Positions 14,272 to 21,804 of a DNA stretch of 24,168 nt are shown here, piece by piece (the stretch's first letter is position 1; each line of letters begins with the position of its first letter). Made by a program: the position numbers and the translations under genes. Origin of the DNA: Deinococcus sp. (GTDB lineage Bacteria > Deinococcota > Deinococci > Deinococcales > Deinococcaceae); contig NZ_JAGLBB010000051.1 of NCBI RefSeq assembly GCF_018260555.1, positions 1 to 24,168 on the forward strand. The letters run 5' to 3'. The notes beneath the pieces were generated by a model, which did no database searches, was not told where the DNA came from, and saw nothing but the letters and a program-made list of their open reading frames with translations.

Positions 14272-14883
14272 ATGCTCTCCGAACGCCCAACCGTGCATCC
14301 GACCGCCGTGATTCGTGATTCCCAGCTTGGTGCGTGGACGGAAATCGGGGCGAACACCAGCATCGTGGAGTCCAGCGTGGGCGACTACTCGTACCTTGTG
14401 CACGGTTGTCAGGTCATTTACACCAGCATCGGGAAGTTCTGCTCGATCGCCTCGTTCGTGCGCCTGAACCCCGGCAATCACCCGCTGGAGCGCCCGACCA
14501 CCCACCACATGACCTACCGCGCCGCGCAGTTCGGGCTGGGCGAGGACGACCATGAATTCTTCGAGTGGCGGCGCTCCCACCCGGTCACGGTAGGACACGA
14601 CGTGTGGATCGGGCACAACGTCACCGTGATGCCGGGCATCACCATCGGCAACGGGGCCGCCATCGGCTCGGGTGCGGTGGTCACGAAGGATGTCGCGGCG
14701 TATACGGTGGCGGTCGGGATACCCGCCAAACCATTGAAACGCCGTTTCGATGAGCGCACCGCCGAACGGCTCGAAGCCCTGGCGTGGTGGGACTGGCCGC
14801 GCGAGGCGCTCGAAGCCCGCTTCGCCGATTTCCGGGGCGACATCACGGCCTTTCTGGACAAGTATGAAGGAGACCGACCATGA
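14272..14883 (+). CDS. Phosphonate-cluster hexapeptide-repeat transferase
   Basis: This 203-residue left-handed beta-helix protein matches the phosphonate-metabolism transferase hexapeptide family (TIGR03308 type), acyltransferases found inside phn operons. Its substrate is unsettled; an acetyltransferase role like PhnO is sometimes assumed but this is unrelated to the GNAT-type PhnO. Helix turns are seen from VHPTAVIRDSQLGAWTEIG through HDVWIGHNVTVMPGITIGNG to GIPAKPLKRRF, and the insertion with NPGNHPLERPTTHHMTYR is family-typical (catalytic His candidates). The ATG at 14272 is preferred because GAGGGGGGGG lies 9 nt before it; starts at 14251 (overlapping phnK) and 14266 are possible. It overlaps phnL by ATGA. 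Confidence 0.85.
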   Translation: MLSERPTVHPTAVIRDSQLGAWTEIGANTSIVESSVGDYSYLVHGCQVIYTSIGKFCSIASFVRLNPGNHPLERPTTHHMTYRAAQFGLGEDDHEFFEWRRSHPVTVGHDVWIGHNVTVMPGITIGNGAAIGSGAVVTKDVAAYTVAVGIPAKPLKRRFDERTAERLEALAWWDWPREALEARFADFRGDITAFLDKYEGDRP

Positions 14884-15602
14884 CCCTGCTGGAAGTCCGC
14901 CAGTACAGCAAATCGTTTGTGCTGCACCAGACCGAGCGCGTGATTCCCGCGTTTCAGGACCTCACCTTCGGTCTCAACCCCGGCGAATTCCTGCTGGTGG
15001 CCGGCCCGAACGGAGCTGGGAAAAGCACGCTGCTGCGCGCCCTGTACCGCACCTACCGTCCCACGTCCGGTGAGGCGCTCTATTCCTCCGCCTACGGCCC
15101 GGTGGACCTGGCGAGTGCGGCCGACATCGACATCATGCGCCTGCGCCGCGAGGAAATGGGCATGGTCAGCCAGTTCCTGCGCCCACGCCCCCGCGTGAGT
15201 GCCCTGGAACTGGTGGCCGAACCCCTGCTGGAAGCCGGGGAGGAGCACGCCATGGAGCGGGCTGAAGGATTTCTGGACGCCTTCGGACTGAAAAGGGACT
15301 TGTGGGCGGCCTACCCCACGACCTTCAGCGGCGGCGAGCAGCAGAAAGTGAACCTCGCCCGCGCCCTGATTCGCCCGTCGCGTCTGCTGTTCCTCGACGA
15401 ACCGACCGCGAGCCTGGATCGTCAGGCCAGAGCGGCGCTGCTCTCGCGCCTCGCCGAGCTCAAGGCGGGCGGTACGGCCTTCATGGGCGTGTTCCACCAC
15501 CCAGAGGACGTGGCGGAGCTGATTGACCGCACACTCCAACTGGCTGCGTTTCTGCCGGGCAACGAAGAAACGATGGGTGAGGGGGCCGACCATGTGGCGT
15601 GA
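14880..15602 (+). CDS. phnL: PhnL, C-P lyase ABC-type ATPase
   Basis: PhnL is the second ABC-family ATPase of the C-P lyase machinery, needed for in vitro ribosyl-phosphonate formation with PhnG, H and I. The 240-residue protein has Walker A AGPNGAGKST, Q-loop MVSQFLRPRPRVSALE (SQFLR is PhnL-typical), signature FSGGEQQKVNLARA, Walker B LLFLDEPTASLD and switch His in FHHPEDV. No membrane partner is encoded nearby, which agrees with a non-transport role. The start overlaps the preceding gene by ATGA; AAGGAG is 8 nt upstream. Its 3' end overlaps the second phnM by 11 nt. Confidence 0.92.
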   Translation: MTLLEVRQYSKSFVLHQTERVIPAFQDLTFGLNPGEFLLVAGPNGAGKSTLLRALYRTYRPTSGEALYSSAYGPVDLASAADIDIMRLRREEMGMVSQFLRPRPRVSALELVAEPLLEAGEEHAMERAEGFLDAFGLKRDLWAAYPTTFSGGEQQKVNLARALIRPSRLLFLDEPTASLDRQARAALLSRLAELKAGGTAFMGVFHHPEDVAELIDRTLQLAAFLPGNEETMGEGADHVA

Positions 15603-16812
15603 TGACCTGAGCAGGGAAATATGGCTGAGTGACGTGCGGCTGGTGCTGCCGGGCGGCGTGCTGGAACGCGGCTCGCTGCGGCTGGAAGATGGGGCCATTG
15701 CTGAGATCGTCGAAGGCCCCGCGCCGCACGCTGCGCCCACCCTGCGCCGACTGGCGGGGCAGGGTCACACCGTGATTCCCGGCATCATTGACCTGCACGG
15801 CGACATGCTGGAGCGCGAAGTGGAACCCCGTCCTGGCGCGGCTTTTCCACTGCCGATGTCGATCATGGAACTCGACAAGCGCCTCGCGGCGGCAGGTGTG
15901 ACGACCGCTTACGCCGCCATCTCCTTCGCCGAGAACGCCCGCAAGGGACACATCCGTACCGAAGACCGCGCCCGTGAACTGGTGCACGCGGTGGGTAACT
16001 TGCGCGGTAGCCTCCTCGTGGATTTCCGCATTCACGCCCGGTTCGACGTGACGAATGCCCGCGCCGCGCCCATCCTGAAAGAACTCCTGCGAGACGGTCT
16101 GGTTGACCTCGTTTCCCTCAATGACCACACGCCCGGTCAGGGCCAGTACCGCGACCTGGAAGCCTACATGAACTTCATGGAGCGCTGGCAGAACATGACG
16201 CGGAAAGAAGTGCAGGAACGGCTCTCCGAGCGGCTCGCCCACGCGGCCGAGCACCCGGTGAGCTGGGATGTGGTGGCAGAAGTCACGGCTCTGGCGCGCC
16301 AAGCGGGCCTTCCCATCGCCTCGCACGACGACGACACGGAGCAGAAAGTTGACCTGATGCAGCAACTCGGGGCGGGCCTCAGCGAATTTCCCGTGACCGT
16401 GAAAGCCGCCCAGGAAGCCAGAAAGCGTGGCATGAGCATCATCATGGGTGCTCCGAACGCTCTGCGCGGCAGGTCGTTGACAGGTAATCTTTCCGCGGTG
16501 GATGCCCTCGGGCAAGGGCTGCTGGACATTCTCGCGTCGGACTATTACCCTGCCACGCTCTTGCAGGCCGCCTGGCAGATCGGGCATCAAGACTTGCCGC
16601 TGCACGAGGCGGTGAGGCTGATCACCTTTAACCCGGCCAATGCGGTCGGCCTGGAAGGTCACGGACGCATTGCCGTTGGTGCACAGGCCGACCTCGTGGT
16701 GGTCAGTCAGGAAGTCCACCTGAAGACCTGCGCCACGCTGAAGGCCGGACGAGTCATCTACTGGGCCGAACCGCAACAGAAGGCGGCATTGACTTTTCCG
16801 AAGGCCCTTTAA
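15592..16812 (+). CDS. phnM: PhnM, ribosyl-phosphonate triphosphate diphosphatase (copy 2)
   Basis: This is a second complete PhnM of 406 residues that would release pyrophosphate from ribosyl-1-phosphonate-5-triphosphate to give the PhnJ substrate. Motifs equal those of copy 1: IIDLHGDMLEREVEPRPG, LNDHTPGQGQYRD, IASHDDDTEQKVD, LSEFPVT, MGAPNALRGRS and a final GAQADLVVVS strand. The two copies diverge at many positions, so they are paralogues or have separate origins rather than a recent duplicate. The ATG at 15592 follows GGTGAGGGGG and lies inside the end of phnL. It is the last gene of the rightward operon; no clear Rho-independent terminator follows before a repeat copy at 16836. Confidence 0.92.
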   Translation: MWRDDLSREIWLSDVRLVLPGGVLERGSLRLEDGAIAEIVEGPAPHAAPTLRRLAGQGHTVIPGIIDLHGDMLEREVEPRPGAAFPLPMSIMELDKRLAAAGVTTAYAAISFAENARKGHIRTEDRARELVHAVGNLRGSLLVDFRIHARFDVTNARAAPILKELLRDGLVDLVSLNDHTPGQGQYRDLEAYMNFMERWQNMTRKEVQERLSERLAHAAEHPVSWDVVAEVTALARQAGLPIASHDDDTEQKVDLMQQLGAGLSEFPVTVKAAQEARKRGMSIIMGAPNALRGRSLTGNLSAVDALGQGLLDILASDYYPATLLQAAWQIGHQDLPLHEAVRLITFNPANAVGLEGHGRIAVGAQADLVVVSQEVHLKTCATLKAGRVIYWAEPQQKAALTFPKAL

Positions 16813-16835
16813 AGAAGCGATCCATGGGGTGAATC

Positions 16836-16930
16836 TACGGACTGCGATTGATCCGCTGCAGTTCTGAATCAATCCGAGCGGAGACGAGTAGGAACAAGAT
16901 GCGCCCCTTCGCGTAATGGAGCGGAATCCT
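16836..16930 (+). repeat. Dispersed repeat, internally shortened copy
   Basis: The left part reads CTACGGACTGCGATTGATCC and continues with AATCCGAGCGGAGACGAGTAG, matching 3330-3469; CCCCTTCGCG matches the reverse complement of 19240-19378. The segment with GGCGCTTTCC is missing, and it ends at ATGGAGCGGAAT. It begins 24 nt after the phnM stop. Confidence 0.6.
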
Positions 16931-17006
16931 CGTTGAATATGCGCGGTCCCGGCAGCCTCTCCCCTCGAGGCTGGACAGACTGTTCTCTTTGTTGTCTCAC
17001 TCAATA

Positions 17007-17069
17007 GTTGTATTTGACAACCAATTCGGTTACGTTTATGCTCTACCCATGACCGTTGTCGAAGACAAC
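17007..17069. promoter_or_regulatory. Twin MarR-type operators and consensus promoter
   Basis: A near-consensus promoter, TTGACA (17014-17019), 17-bp spacer, TATGCT (17037-17042), ends 6 nt before the marR ATG (leaderless). Two palindromes of identical layout flank it: GTTGTA-TTT-GACAAC (17007-17021, over the -35) and the perfect GTTGTC-GAA-GACAAC (17055-17069, inside codons 3-7). A further half-site GTTGTC is at 16991-16996. This arrangement predicts tight autorepression. Confidence 0.75.
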
Positions 17070-17546
17070 CAAATTGCCTGGAAAACAGGTGAACGGCTTC
17101 GCACCATTACGCGGCTGTTCACGCAACTGCAACAGCTGAACTTCGCCTGTTGCGACGTGGTTTCGGCGACCCAGTGTAGCCTCCTCTCCACCCTGGAGCG
17201 GAACGGGCCACAAACCCTGACTTCCCTCACCCGCAGCCTGCAACTGGATAAAGCGTGGCTGAGCCGCACCACCGACCAGATGGTGGAGGACGGCCTGCTG
17301 CTCAAAGCGCCGCACCCGAATGACCGCCGCGCCCTGCTCGTGCAACTGACGGACGCGGGCCATGGGGCCGCTCAAATCCTCAACCATCAGCTCAATGCCC
17401 AGGCCAGCCGGGTGCTGGAACGCCTGCCGGCGGGGGAGCGCTCGCAGACCGTGCGGCTACTCAGCCTGCTGGAAACCGCCCTGCAAGCTGAACTCGCTTC
17501 TCAGGTCCGCTCGCTGGCGGCACCAGCAAAAGGAGAACAAGAATGA
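17049..17546 (+). CDS. MarR-family transcriptional regulator
   Basis: This 165-residue winged-helix repressor controls transcription as a dimer. The HTH is TLTSLTRSLQLDKAWLSRTTDQMVEDGLL (residues about 60-90, seen as two helices) followed by the wing PNDRRALLVQLTDAG. A Cys pair, C34-C35, and C43 (FACCDVVSATQC) follow the CC-x7-QC pattern of a MarR subgroup, suggesting thiol, metalloid or electrophile sensing, which is inference. The start at 17049 is set by the -10 box 6 nt upstream; a longer frame from 16989 would run through the promoter. It overlaps the DUF6428 gene by ATGA and presumably regulates the three-gene operon. Confidence 0.88.
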   Translation: MTVVEDNQIAWKTGERLRTITRLFTQLQQLNFACCDVVSATQCSLLSTLERNGPQTLTSLTRSLQLDKAWLSRTTDQMVEDGLLLKAPHPNDRRALLVQLTDAGHGAAQILNHQLNAQASRVLERLPAGERSQTVRLLSLLETALQAELASQVRSLAAPAKGEQE

Positions 17547-18031
17547 CTGACCTGACCACTGCCCGCTTCCTGGAGACCGTCCGGCAATCTGCCCGCCTGC
17601 CTCTGGAATTTCGCCTGAATAGGCGAACGCTTGTCCCCGCCGGATACCACGTCACCGAGGTCAAGGCGGTCACCATCGAGTCCATGGACTGCGGTGGCCA
17701 AGCGAACACATGGAAGGAAACTGTCGTGCAGCTCATGGACGGCACGCCCGAAGAAGCGCGGGAAGGATTCATGACCACGCAGAAGTTCCTGAGCATCTAC
17801 GACCGGGTGGCGGCCCGCATTCCCGTTCACGGCAGCTCCGAGCTACGGTTCGAGTACGGCAACGTGTCCACCCCCGCCACGCAGTACCACCTGATCAGCG
17901 TGGACGTGCAGCCAGAGCGTGTTGTAGTGGAATTGCAGCTTCCAGGTGTGATGTGCAAAGCCACGGGCGCTTCCAGTCAGCAGGGGCAGTGCTGTGGCCC
18001 AGTCACTTCTGAACCCATCCAGCTCGGCTGA
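17543..18031 (+). CDS. DUF6428 family protein
   Basis: This 162-residue cytoplasmic protein resembles DUF6428, a family often adjacent to ArsR- or MarR-type repressors and of unknown function. Recognisable parts are LVPAGYHVTEVKAVTIESMDCGG (as shorter blocks HVTEVK and DCGG), WKETVVQL and the C-terminal Cys-containing tail (MCKA, QCCGP). The Cys residues (DCGG, MCK, QCC) could bind a soft metal or metalloid, which is inference. AAAGGAG lies 8 nt before the ATG. It overlaps marR by ATGA and the MFS gene by TGATG, so all three are translationally coupled. Confidence 0.75.
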   Translation: MTDLTTARFLETVRQSARLPLEFRLNRRTLVPAGYHVTEVKAVTIESMDCGGQANTWKETVVQLMDGTPEEAREGFMTTQKFLSIYDRVAARIPVHGSSELRFEYGNVSTPATQYHLISVDVQPERVVVELQLPGVMCKATGASSQQGQCCGPVTSEPIQLG

Positions 18032-19212
18032 TGACGCCTCCCCACGGGCAGCGCCTGTTCGTCGCGGCGCTGGCCGTTTTGAATACTGTGGCGTATGGGA
18101 CGCTGTACTACGCGCAGCCGCTGCTGGCCGTACAGTTTGAGCAGGCACATCACTGGCCGCGCTCCTTCACATCCCTGGCCTTCACGCTGGCACTACTGGT
18201 CACGGCGTTCAGCGCTCCGGCGCTAGGCAAGCTGTTCGACGCCGGGCGGGGTCTCCTGTTGCTGACGGCGGGGGCCGGACTGGGCGCGGTGGCGTTCGCA
18301 CTGCTGGCCTCATCCAATAGTCCGGCCCTCTTTGTCTTCGCCTGGCTCCTGGCGGGCGTGGCCATGGCCCTGACCTTTTATGAGGCGACGTTTGCAGTCC
18401 TGGCCGGACGGATCGGTGGGAAAGCCCGCACGCGGGCCACCCTGAGCATCACCCTGGTCGCGGGTCTGGCCAGCACCATCTTCGTGCCCTTGGTCACCGT
18501 GTTGCTCGAACGCATAGGGCTGACGGGCTCACTCTGGACAATCAGCGCCATGCTGGCGCTCTGCGCAGCCTTGCTGTGGCGGTTTGTGCCACCTTCGACG
18601 CAGCGACAAGAGCGTGTTCAGGCCACTTCCATCAGCATGGACCCTTTTCTTCGTCGCGTCACTCTGGTCTTTACACTCTCCCGAATCGTCATGGTCGGAG
18701 TCGGCCTGCAACTCGTGCCCATGTTGCTGCACGACGGCTTGAGCGCTGGCACAGCGGCGGCGGTGGCCGGTCTGCTGGGAGCGGCGGCTCTGCCGGGGCG
18801 GGTCATGTTCGTACCCGCACTGGAGCGCTGGGGAGTCAAGCGGATGACAGCCTTCCTGACCTGGGTGCTGCTGCTGGCCACGGGCTTGCTTGTCCTGCCT
18901 CATCACCTTCCTCTCCTGCCCATTGCCGCCATGCTGTTCGGGCTGGCCAACGGAGCGCTGACACTGGCCCGGCCTGAGCTGCTGCATGCGCATTACCCGG
19001 CGAACGTGTTCGGCAGTGTCAACGGCAAGCTGGCATGGTGGGTGAATCTGGCCCAGGCTATGACACCGTTCGCCATGGGCTGGCTGTTTACCTCCACTGG
19101 CACTTACCTACCCGCAGTGGCCCTTCTAACGGCCCTGGCTTTTGTGGCGGCTCTGGCTATGACACGCTTTGACCATGGCTTGTCGGAAAGGACTGAGCCC
19201 TCCCACGCCTAA
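18031..19212 (+). CDS. MFS efflux transporter
   Basis: This 393-residue protein has twelve hydrophobic segments in the usual 6+6 arrangement of the major facilitator superfamily, with the cytoplasmic loop between TM6 and TM7 (FVPPSTQRQERVQAT). An exporter role is likely from its size and its operon with a MarR repressor and DUF6428; the substrate (drug, metalloid-organic compound or metabolite) is not readable. The ATG overlaps the preceding stop (TGATG). No strong drug-class signature is seen. It ends 27 nt before a dispersed repeat that may separate it from the next locus. Confidence 0.85.
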   Translation: MTPPHGQRLFVAALAVLNTVAYGTLYYAQPLLAVQFEQAHHWPRSFTSLAFTLALLVTAFSAPALGKLFDAGRGLLLLTAGAGLGAVAFALLASSNSPALFVFAWLLAGVAMALTFYEATFAVLAGRIGGKARTRATLSITLVAGLASTIFVPLVTVLLERIGLTGSLWTISAMLALCAALLWRFVPPSTQRQERVQATSISMDPFLRRVTLVFTLSRIVMVGVGLQLVPMLLHDGLSAGTAAAVAGLLGAAALPGRVMFVPALERWGVKRMTAFLTWVLLLATGLLVLPHHLPLLPIAAMLFGLANGALTLARPELLHAHYPANVFGSVNGKLAWWVNLAQAMTPFAMGWLFTSTGTYLPAVALLTALAFVAALAMTRFDHGLSERTEPSHA

Positions 19213-19239
19213 GGGCAGGGGGGTTCGTGGTGCACCCCT

Positions 19240-19378
19240 CAGACGGACTGCGCTCCACTGCGCCACAGGCGGGAAAGCGCTGCCTGTGGCTCTATACCGC
19301 GAAGGGGCGTCTGCTGTTCCTACTCGCGTCCGCTCGGATAGCTTCAGAACTGCGCCGAATCAATCGGAATCCGTATCA
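19240..19378 (-). repeat. Dispersed ~140-bp repeat (full copy, inverted)
   Basis: The reverse complement aligns over its whole length with 3330-3469: ATACGGATTCCGATTGATTC, CCGAGCGGACGCGAGTAGG, CCCCTTCGCGGTAT, GGCAGCGCTTTCC (as a block) and GGAGCGCAGTCCG. Its right end on the plus strand is GGAATCCGTATC. Inverted-end structure is like the copy at 10174-10312. Confidence 0.75.
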
Positions 19379-19607
19379 GCACCCCACACTGTCCATGGAG
19401 TTCGTCTGAGACGGCATTAACAGGACGATCAAGTTACACAGACATGCTACCCCCGGCTGAACGACCGGACCAGGTCCCGCGAGCCCATCTTCACCACGCA
19501 CACGCCCGGCGACCATGCGCCTTCTTCGGGCGGTCCAATGTGGCCCCGACCAGCACACCCAAGCGACCGTGACCGCCGAAACCAGGTGGGGCAATTAGAG
19601 AACCGCT
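19379..19607. other. Gap without a recognisable gene
   Basis: Short frames exist on both strands but none has a ribosome site or resembles a known family. The segment is flanked by a dispersed repeat and a MITE and may be decayed sequence. Confidence 0.4.
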
Positions 19608-19815
19608 TTTCAAACGTAACTGCTCAGCAGGGTAAATTGCTCAGAATCTGAATTCAGCCCTATAAATTGCTAAGAAGCTGCTTTCAAATGACTGAAATTG
19701 CCGATATGGGCGAATTGGTTCGTCCAAGGCAGATTTGCAGTAAATATTATGCTCATACAAAACGGGAACAAGCGTTTTTTGCCGTGTTTATCGTGCTGAG
19801 CAGTTACTTTCAAAC
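19608..19815. mobile_element. 192-bp IS66-like MITE with 8-bp target duplication
   Basis: The element runs 19616-19807. Its ends are perfect 14-bp inverted repeats, GTAACTGCTCAGCA (19616-19629) and TGCTGAGCAGTTAC (19794-19807), flanked on both sides by the 8-bp direct repeat TTTCAAAC (19608-19615, 19808-19815). GTAA termini with 8-bp duplications are the mark of the IS66 family. Inside the left end are two more related copies, TAAATTGCTCAGAATCTG (19633-19650) and TAAATTGCTAAGAAGCTG (19663-19680), 30 bp apart, probably subterminal transposase sites. No transposase is encoded, and the interior is much more AT-rich than its surroundings. Confidence 0.85.
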
Positions 19816-19882
19816 TTGGAATGAGGTTGATTTCCTTGCGGCCAGAAGGCTCAGGCCGCACAGGACCAGTCGGCACCGTGAA

Positions 19883-19936
19883 ACCTGAACGTGACACAAC
19901 TGGCGTTCCAGTTCAGGTCACCTCAGCCGCTAAAAT
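19883..19936 (+). promoter_or_regulatory. Inverted repeat and possible promoter before paoA
   Basis: ACCTGAAC (19883-19890) and GTTCAGGT (19911-19918) are perfect 8-bp inverted arms, with a nested GAACG/CGTTC pair. TAAAAT at 19931-19936 is a fair -10, and the right arm overlaps where its -35 would be, although no good -35 is present. This fits a regulator site controlling the oxidoreductase operon. Confidence 0.35.
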
Positions 19937-20003
19937 AAAGCCCGGTTCATACTCGAGAAGCACTGTCCACTTCCTTTCAGCTCCATTTGATTCAGGAGAC
20001 CCC

Positions 20004-20579
20004 ATGACTCAGCCTCATCTTGTCTATACCTATCCTGTTCGCCTGACTGTCAATGGTCAGACGCATCAACTCGACCTTGACCCACGCGCCTCGGTGCTTG
20101 ATACGCTCCGTGACCGCTTGGGCGTCATGTCCGTCAAAAAGGGCTGCGACCACGGTCAGTGTGGGGCCTGCACCGTGCTGCTGGACGGCGACCGGGTGCT
20201 CTCTTGCCTGTGTCTGGCCGCCTCGGCAGACGGCAGCGATATCGTGACTGCCGAGGGCCTGGGCAACAGCGAGGCTCTGCACCCCATGCAGCAGGCCTTT
20301 CTGGAACACGACGGCTTTCAGTGCGGCTACTGCACGCCTGGTCAGATCTGCTCGGCGGTGGGGGCGCTCAGGGAATTGGCCGAAGGAATGCCCAGCCACG
20401 TCACTCCGGAGGTGCAGGCCGACCCGCAATTGACAGACCGTGAGCTGCGCGAGCGGATGAGTGGCAACCTTTGTCGTTGTGGGGCCTACGCCAACATTGT
20501 CTCGGCGGTGCGCGAGGTGGCTGAGGCGAGCACCGTCTCCCAGGTGGCTCGGCCCCTGCCTATCGGGGTGAACGGATGA
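20004..20579 (+). CDS. paoA: PaoA-type [2Fe-2S] subunit of aldehyde oxidoreductase
   Basis: This is the iron-sulfur electron-transfer subunit of a three-subunit molybdenum hydroxylase (PaoABC/YagTSR type), carrying electrons from the Mo subunit to FAD. The 191-residue protein has a plant-ferredoxin [2Fe-2S] site, GCDHGQCGACTVLLDG with a fourth Cys in VLSCLC, and a second [2Fe-2S] site, QCGYCTPGQ with CRCGAY. Unlike E. coli PaoA it has no N-terminal Tat signal, so the complex is predicted to be cytoplasmic. The ATG at 20004 follows CAGGAG by 7 nt; the frame is open upstream to 19821 but without family similarity. It overlaps paoB by ATGA. Confidence 0.9.
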   Translation: MTQPHLVYTYPVRLTVNGQTHQLDLDPRASVLDTLRDRLGVMSVKKGCDHGQCGACTVLLDGDRVLSCLCLAASADGSDIVTAEGLGNSEALHPMQQAFLEHDGFQCGYCTPGQICSAVGALRELAEGMPSHVTPEVQADPQLTDRELRERMSGNLCRCGAYANIVSAVREVAEASTVSQVARPLPIGVNG

Positions 20580-21586
20580 AGCCATTCGACTTCGTGCGGG
20601 TGGGCAGCGTGGCTGAGGCGCATGGGGCTCTCATTCCTGGCGCCGCGTATCTGGCAGGTGGCACCAACCTCGTCGACCACCTGCGCCTGGGCATCCGCGA
20701 GGTCGAGCGCCTGGTGGACATCAACCGCCTGGGCCTGACGGACATCACCGAACTGCCCGGAGGCAGCCTGCGGGTCGGGGCCATGGTCAGAAACAGTGCG
20801 CTGGCCGCGCACCCCGTGATTCGGAGGCGATATCCAGCGCTGGCCGAGGCCATCCTGAGCGGCGCGTCTGGCCAGATTCGGAACAGGGCGACCACCGGGG
20901 GCAACCTGCTTCAGCGCACCCGCTGCGTGTACTTTCAGGACAAGACCACGCCCTGTAACAAGCGCGAACCCGGCTCGGGCTGCTCGGCCACCGAAGGATT
21001 CGGGCGCTACAACGCCATTCTGGGTACCTCGTCCGCGTGCGTGGCGGTTCATCCGTCGGACATGTGCGTCGCGCTGGCGCTGCTAGACGCCGTGGTGGTG
21101 ACGGAACAGGCGGGCGGCGAGCGACGCATTCCGTTCACCGACTTTCACCGCCTGCCCGGAGACACCCCGCAACACGACACCAACTTGCAACCCGGCGAAC
21201 TGATAACGGCCGTGGAGTTGCCCGCGCCGCTGGACTGGCCGTCCACCTACCGCAAGGTACGTGACCGCGCTTCCTACGCCTTTGCACTGGTGTCGGTGGC
21301 TGCCGCGCTGGACGTGAAGAACGGCCACGTACAGAACGTGCGCCTGTCGCTGGGCGGCACGGCCCACAAACCCTGGCGGGCCGAGAAAGCCGAAGCTGCG
21401 CTCAGGGGCCGGCCTGCTACGGCAGAGAGCTTTCGCGCCGCAATAGAAGCCGAACTGGAGGGGGCACAGACAGGCAAAGACAATGCATTCAAGGTGCCGA
21501 TGCTGCGGAACACCGTGGTCGCCGTGCTGGAAGAACTGCGTGACGGCACGACGGCCCAGCGGCGAGCCGAGGGGGGAGCGGTGTAG
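20576..21586 (+). CDS. paoB: PaoB-type FAD-binding subunit with extra [4Fe-4S] site
   Basis: This 336-residue subunit binds FAD and passes electrons to the final acceptor. The FAD-binding loop is YLAGGTNLVDHLR and a second flavin motif is IRNRATTGGN. The PaoB/YagS-specific insertion that holds a [4Fe-4S] cluster is present: QRTRCVYFQD, PCNKREPGSGCSA and SSACVAVHPSD, giving the expected Cys residues. The C-terminal CO-dehydrogenase flavoprotein domain (RASYAFALVSVAAAL, LSLGGTAHKPWRA) follows. It overlaps paoA by ATGA. A 218-bp gap separates it from paoC, unusual because these genes are normally almost contiguous. Confidence 0.9.
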   Translation: MKPFDFVRVGSVAEAHGALIPGAAYLAGGTNLVDHLRLGIREVERLVDINRLGLTDITELPGGSLRVGAMVRNSALAAHPVIRRRYPALAEAILSGASGQIRNRATTGGNLLQRTRCVYFQDKTTPCNKREPGSGCSATEGFGRYNAILGTSSACVAVHPSDMCVALALLDAVVVTEQAGGERRIPFTDFHRLPGDTPQHDTNLQPGELITAVELPAPLDWPSTYRKVRDRASYAFALVSVAAALDVKNGHVQNVRLSLGGTAHKPWRAEKAEAALRGRPATAESFRAAIEAELEGAQTGKDNAFKVPMLRNTVVAVLEELRDGTTAQRRAEGGAV

Positions 21587-21804
21587 GTGGTGTGGACAGT
21601 TTCCTCATCCCTGGCCTGTGGCCGGGCGCTCAGCACGGCAGCTGTGCAGGTCGCCCGCAGGTAAGCAAGGTCAGCTTTCGCTCTGGCTGAAGCGCTGTTC
21701 ACCTTCTCGCTTTACGGGAAAGGGAGCCACCCGGCTCGGCTCGAAGGGGCCCGCCCAGGTCTCCGGCCCTCACTGCCCACCCACCTCTCCCCCAAGGAGT
21801 CCCC
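21587..21804. other. Spacer between paoB and paoC
   Basis: No gene is seen. The spacer is GC-rich, ends in a Shine-Dalgarno (AAGGAG) for paoC, and contains no recognisable repeat of the families listed here. It may be an inserted or decayed sequence. Confidence 0.35.

Noticed and set aside
15481..17004. Long open frame on the minus strand opposite phnM copy 2
   Set aside because: It mirrors the codon structure of the rightward phnM, has no ribosome site and resembles no family; a high-GC antisense shadow.
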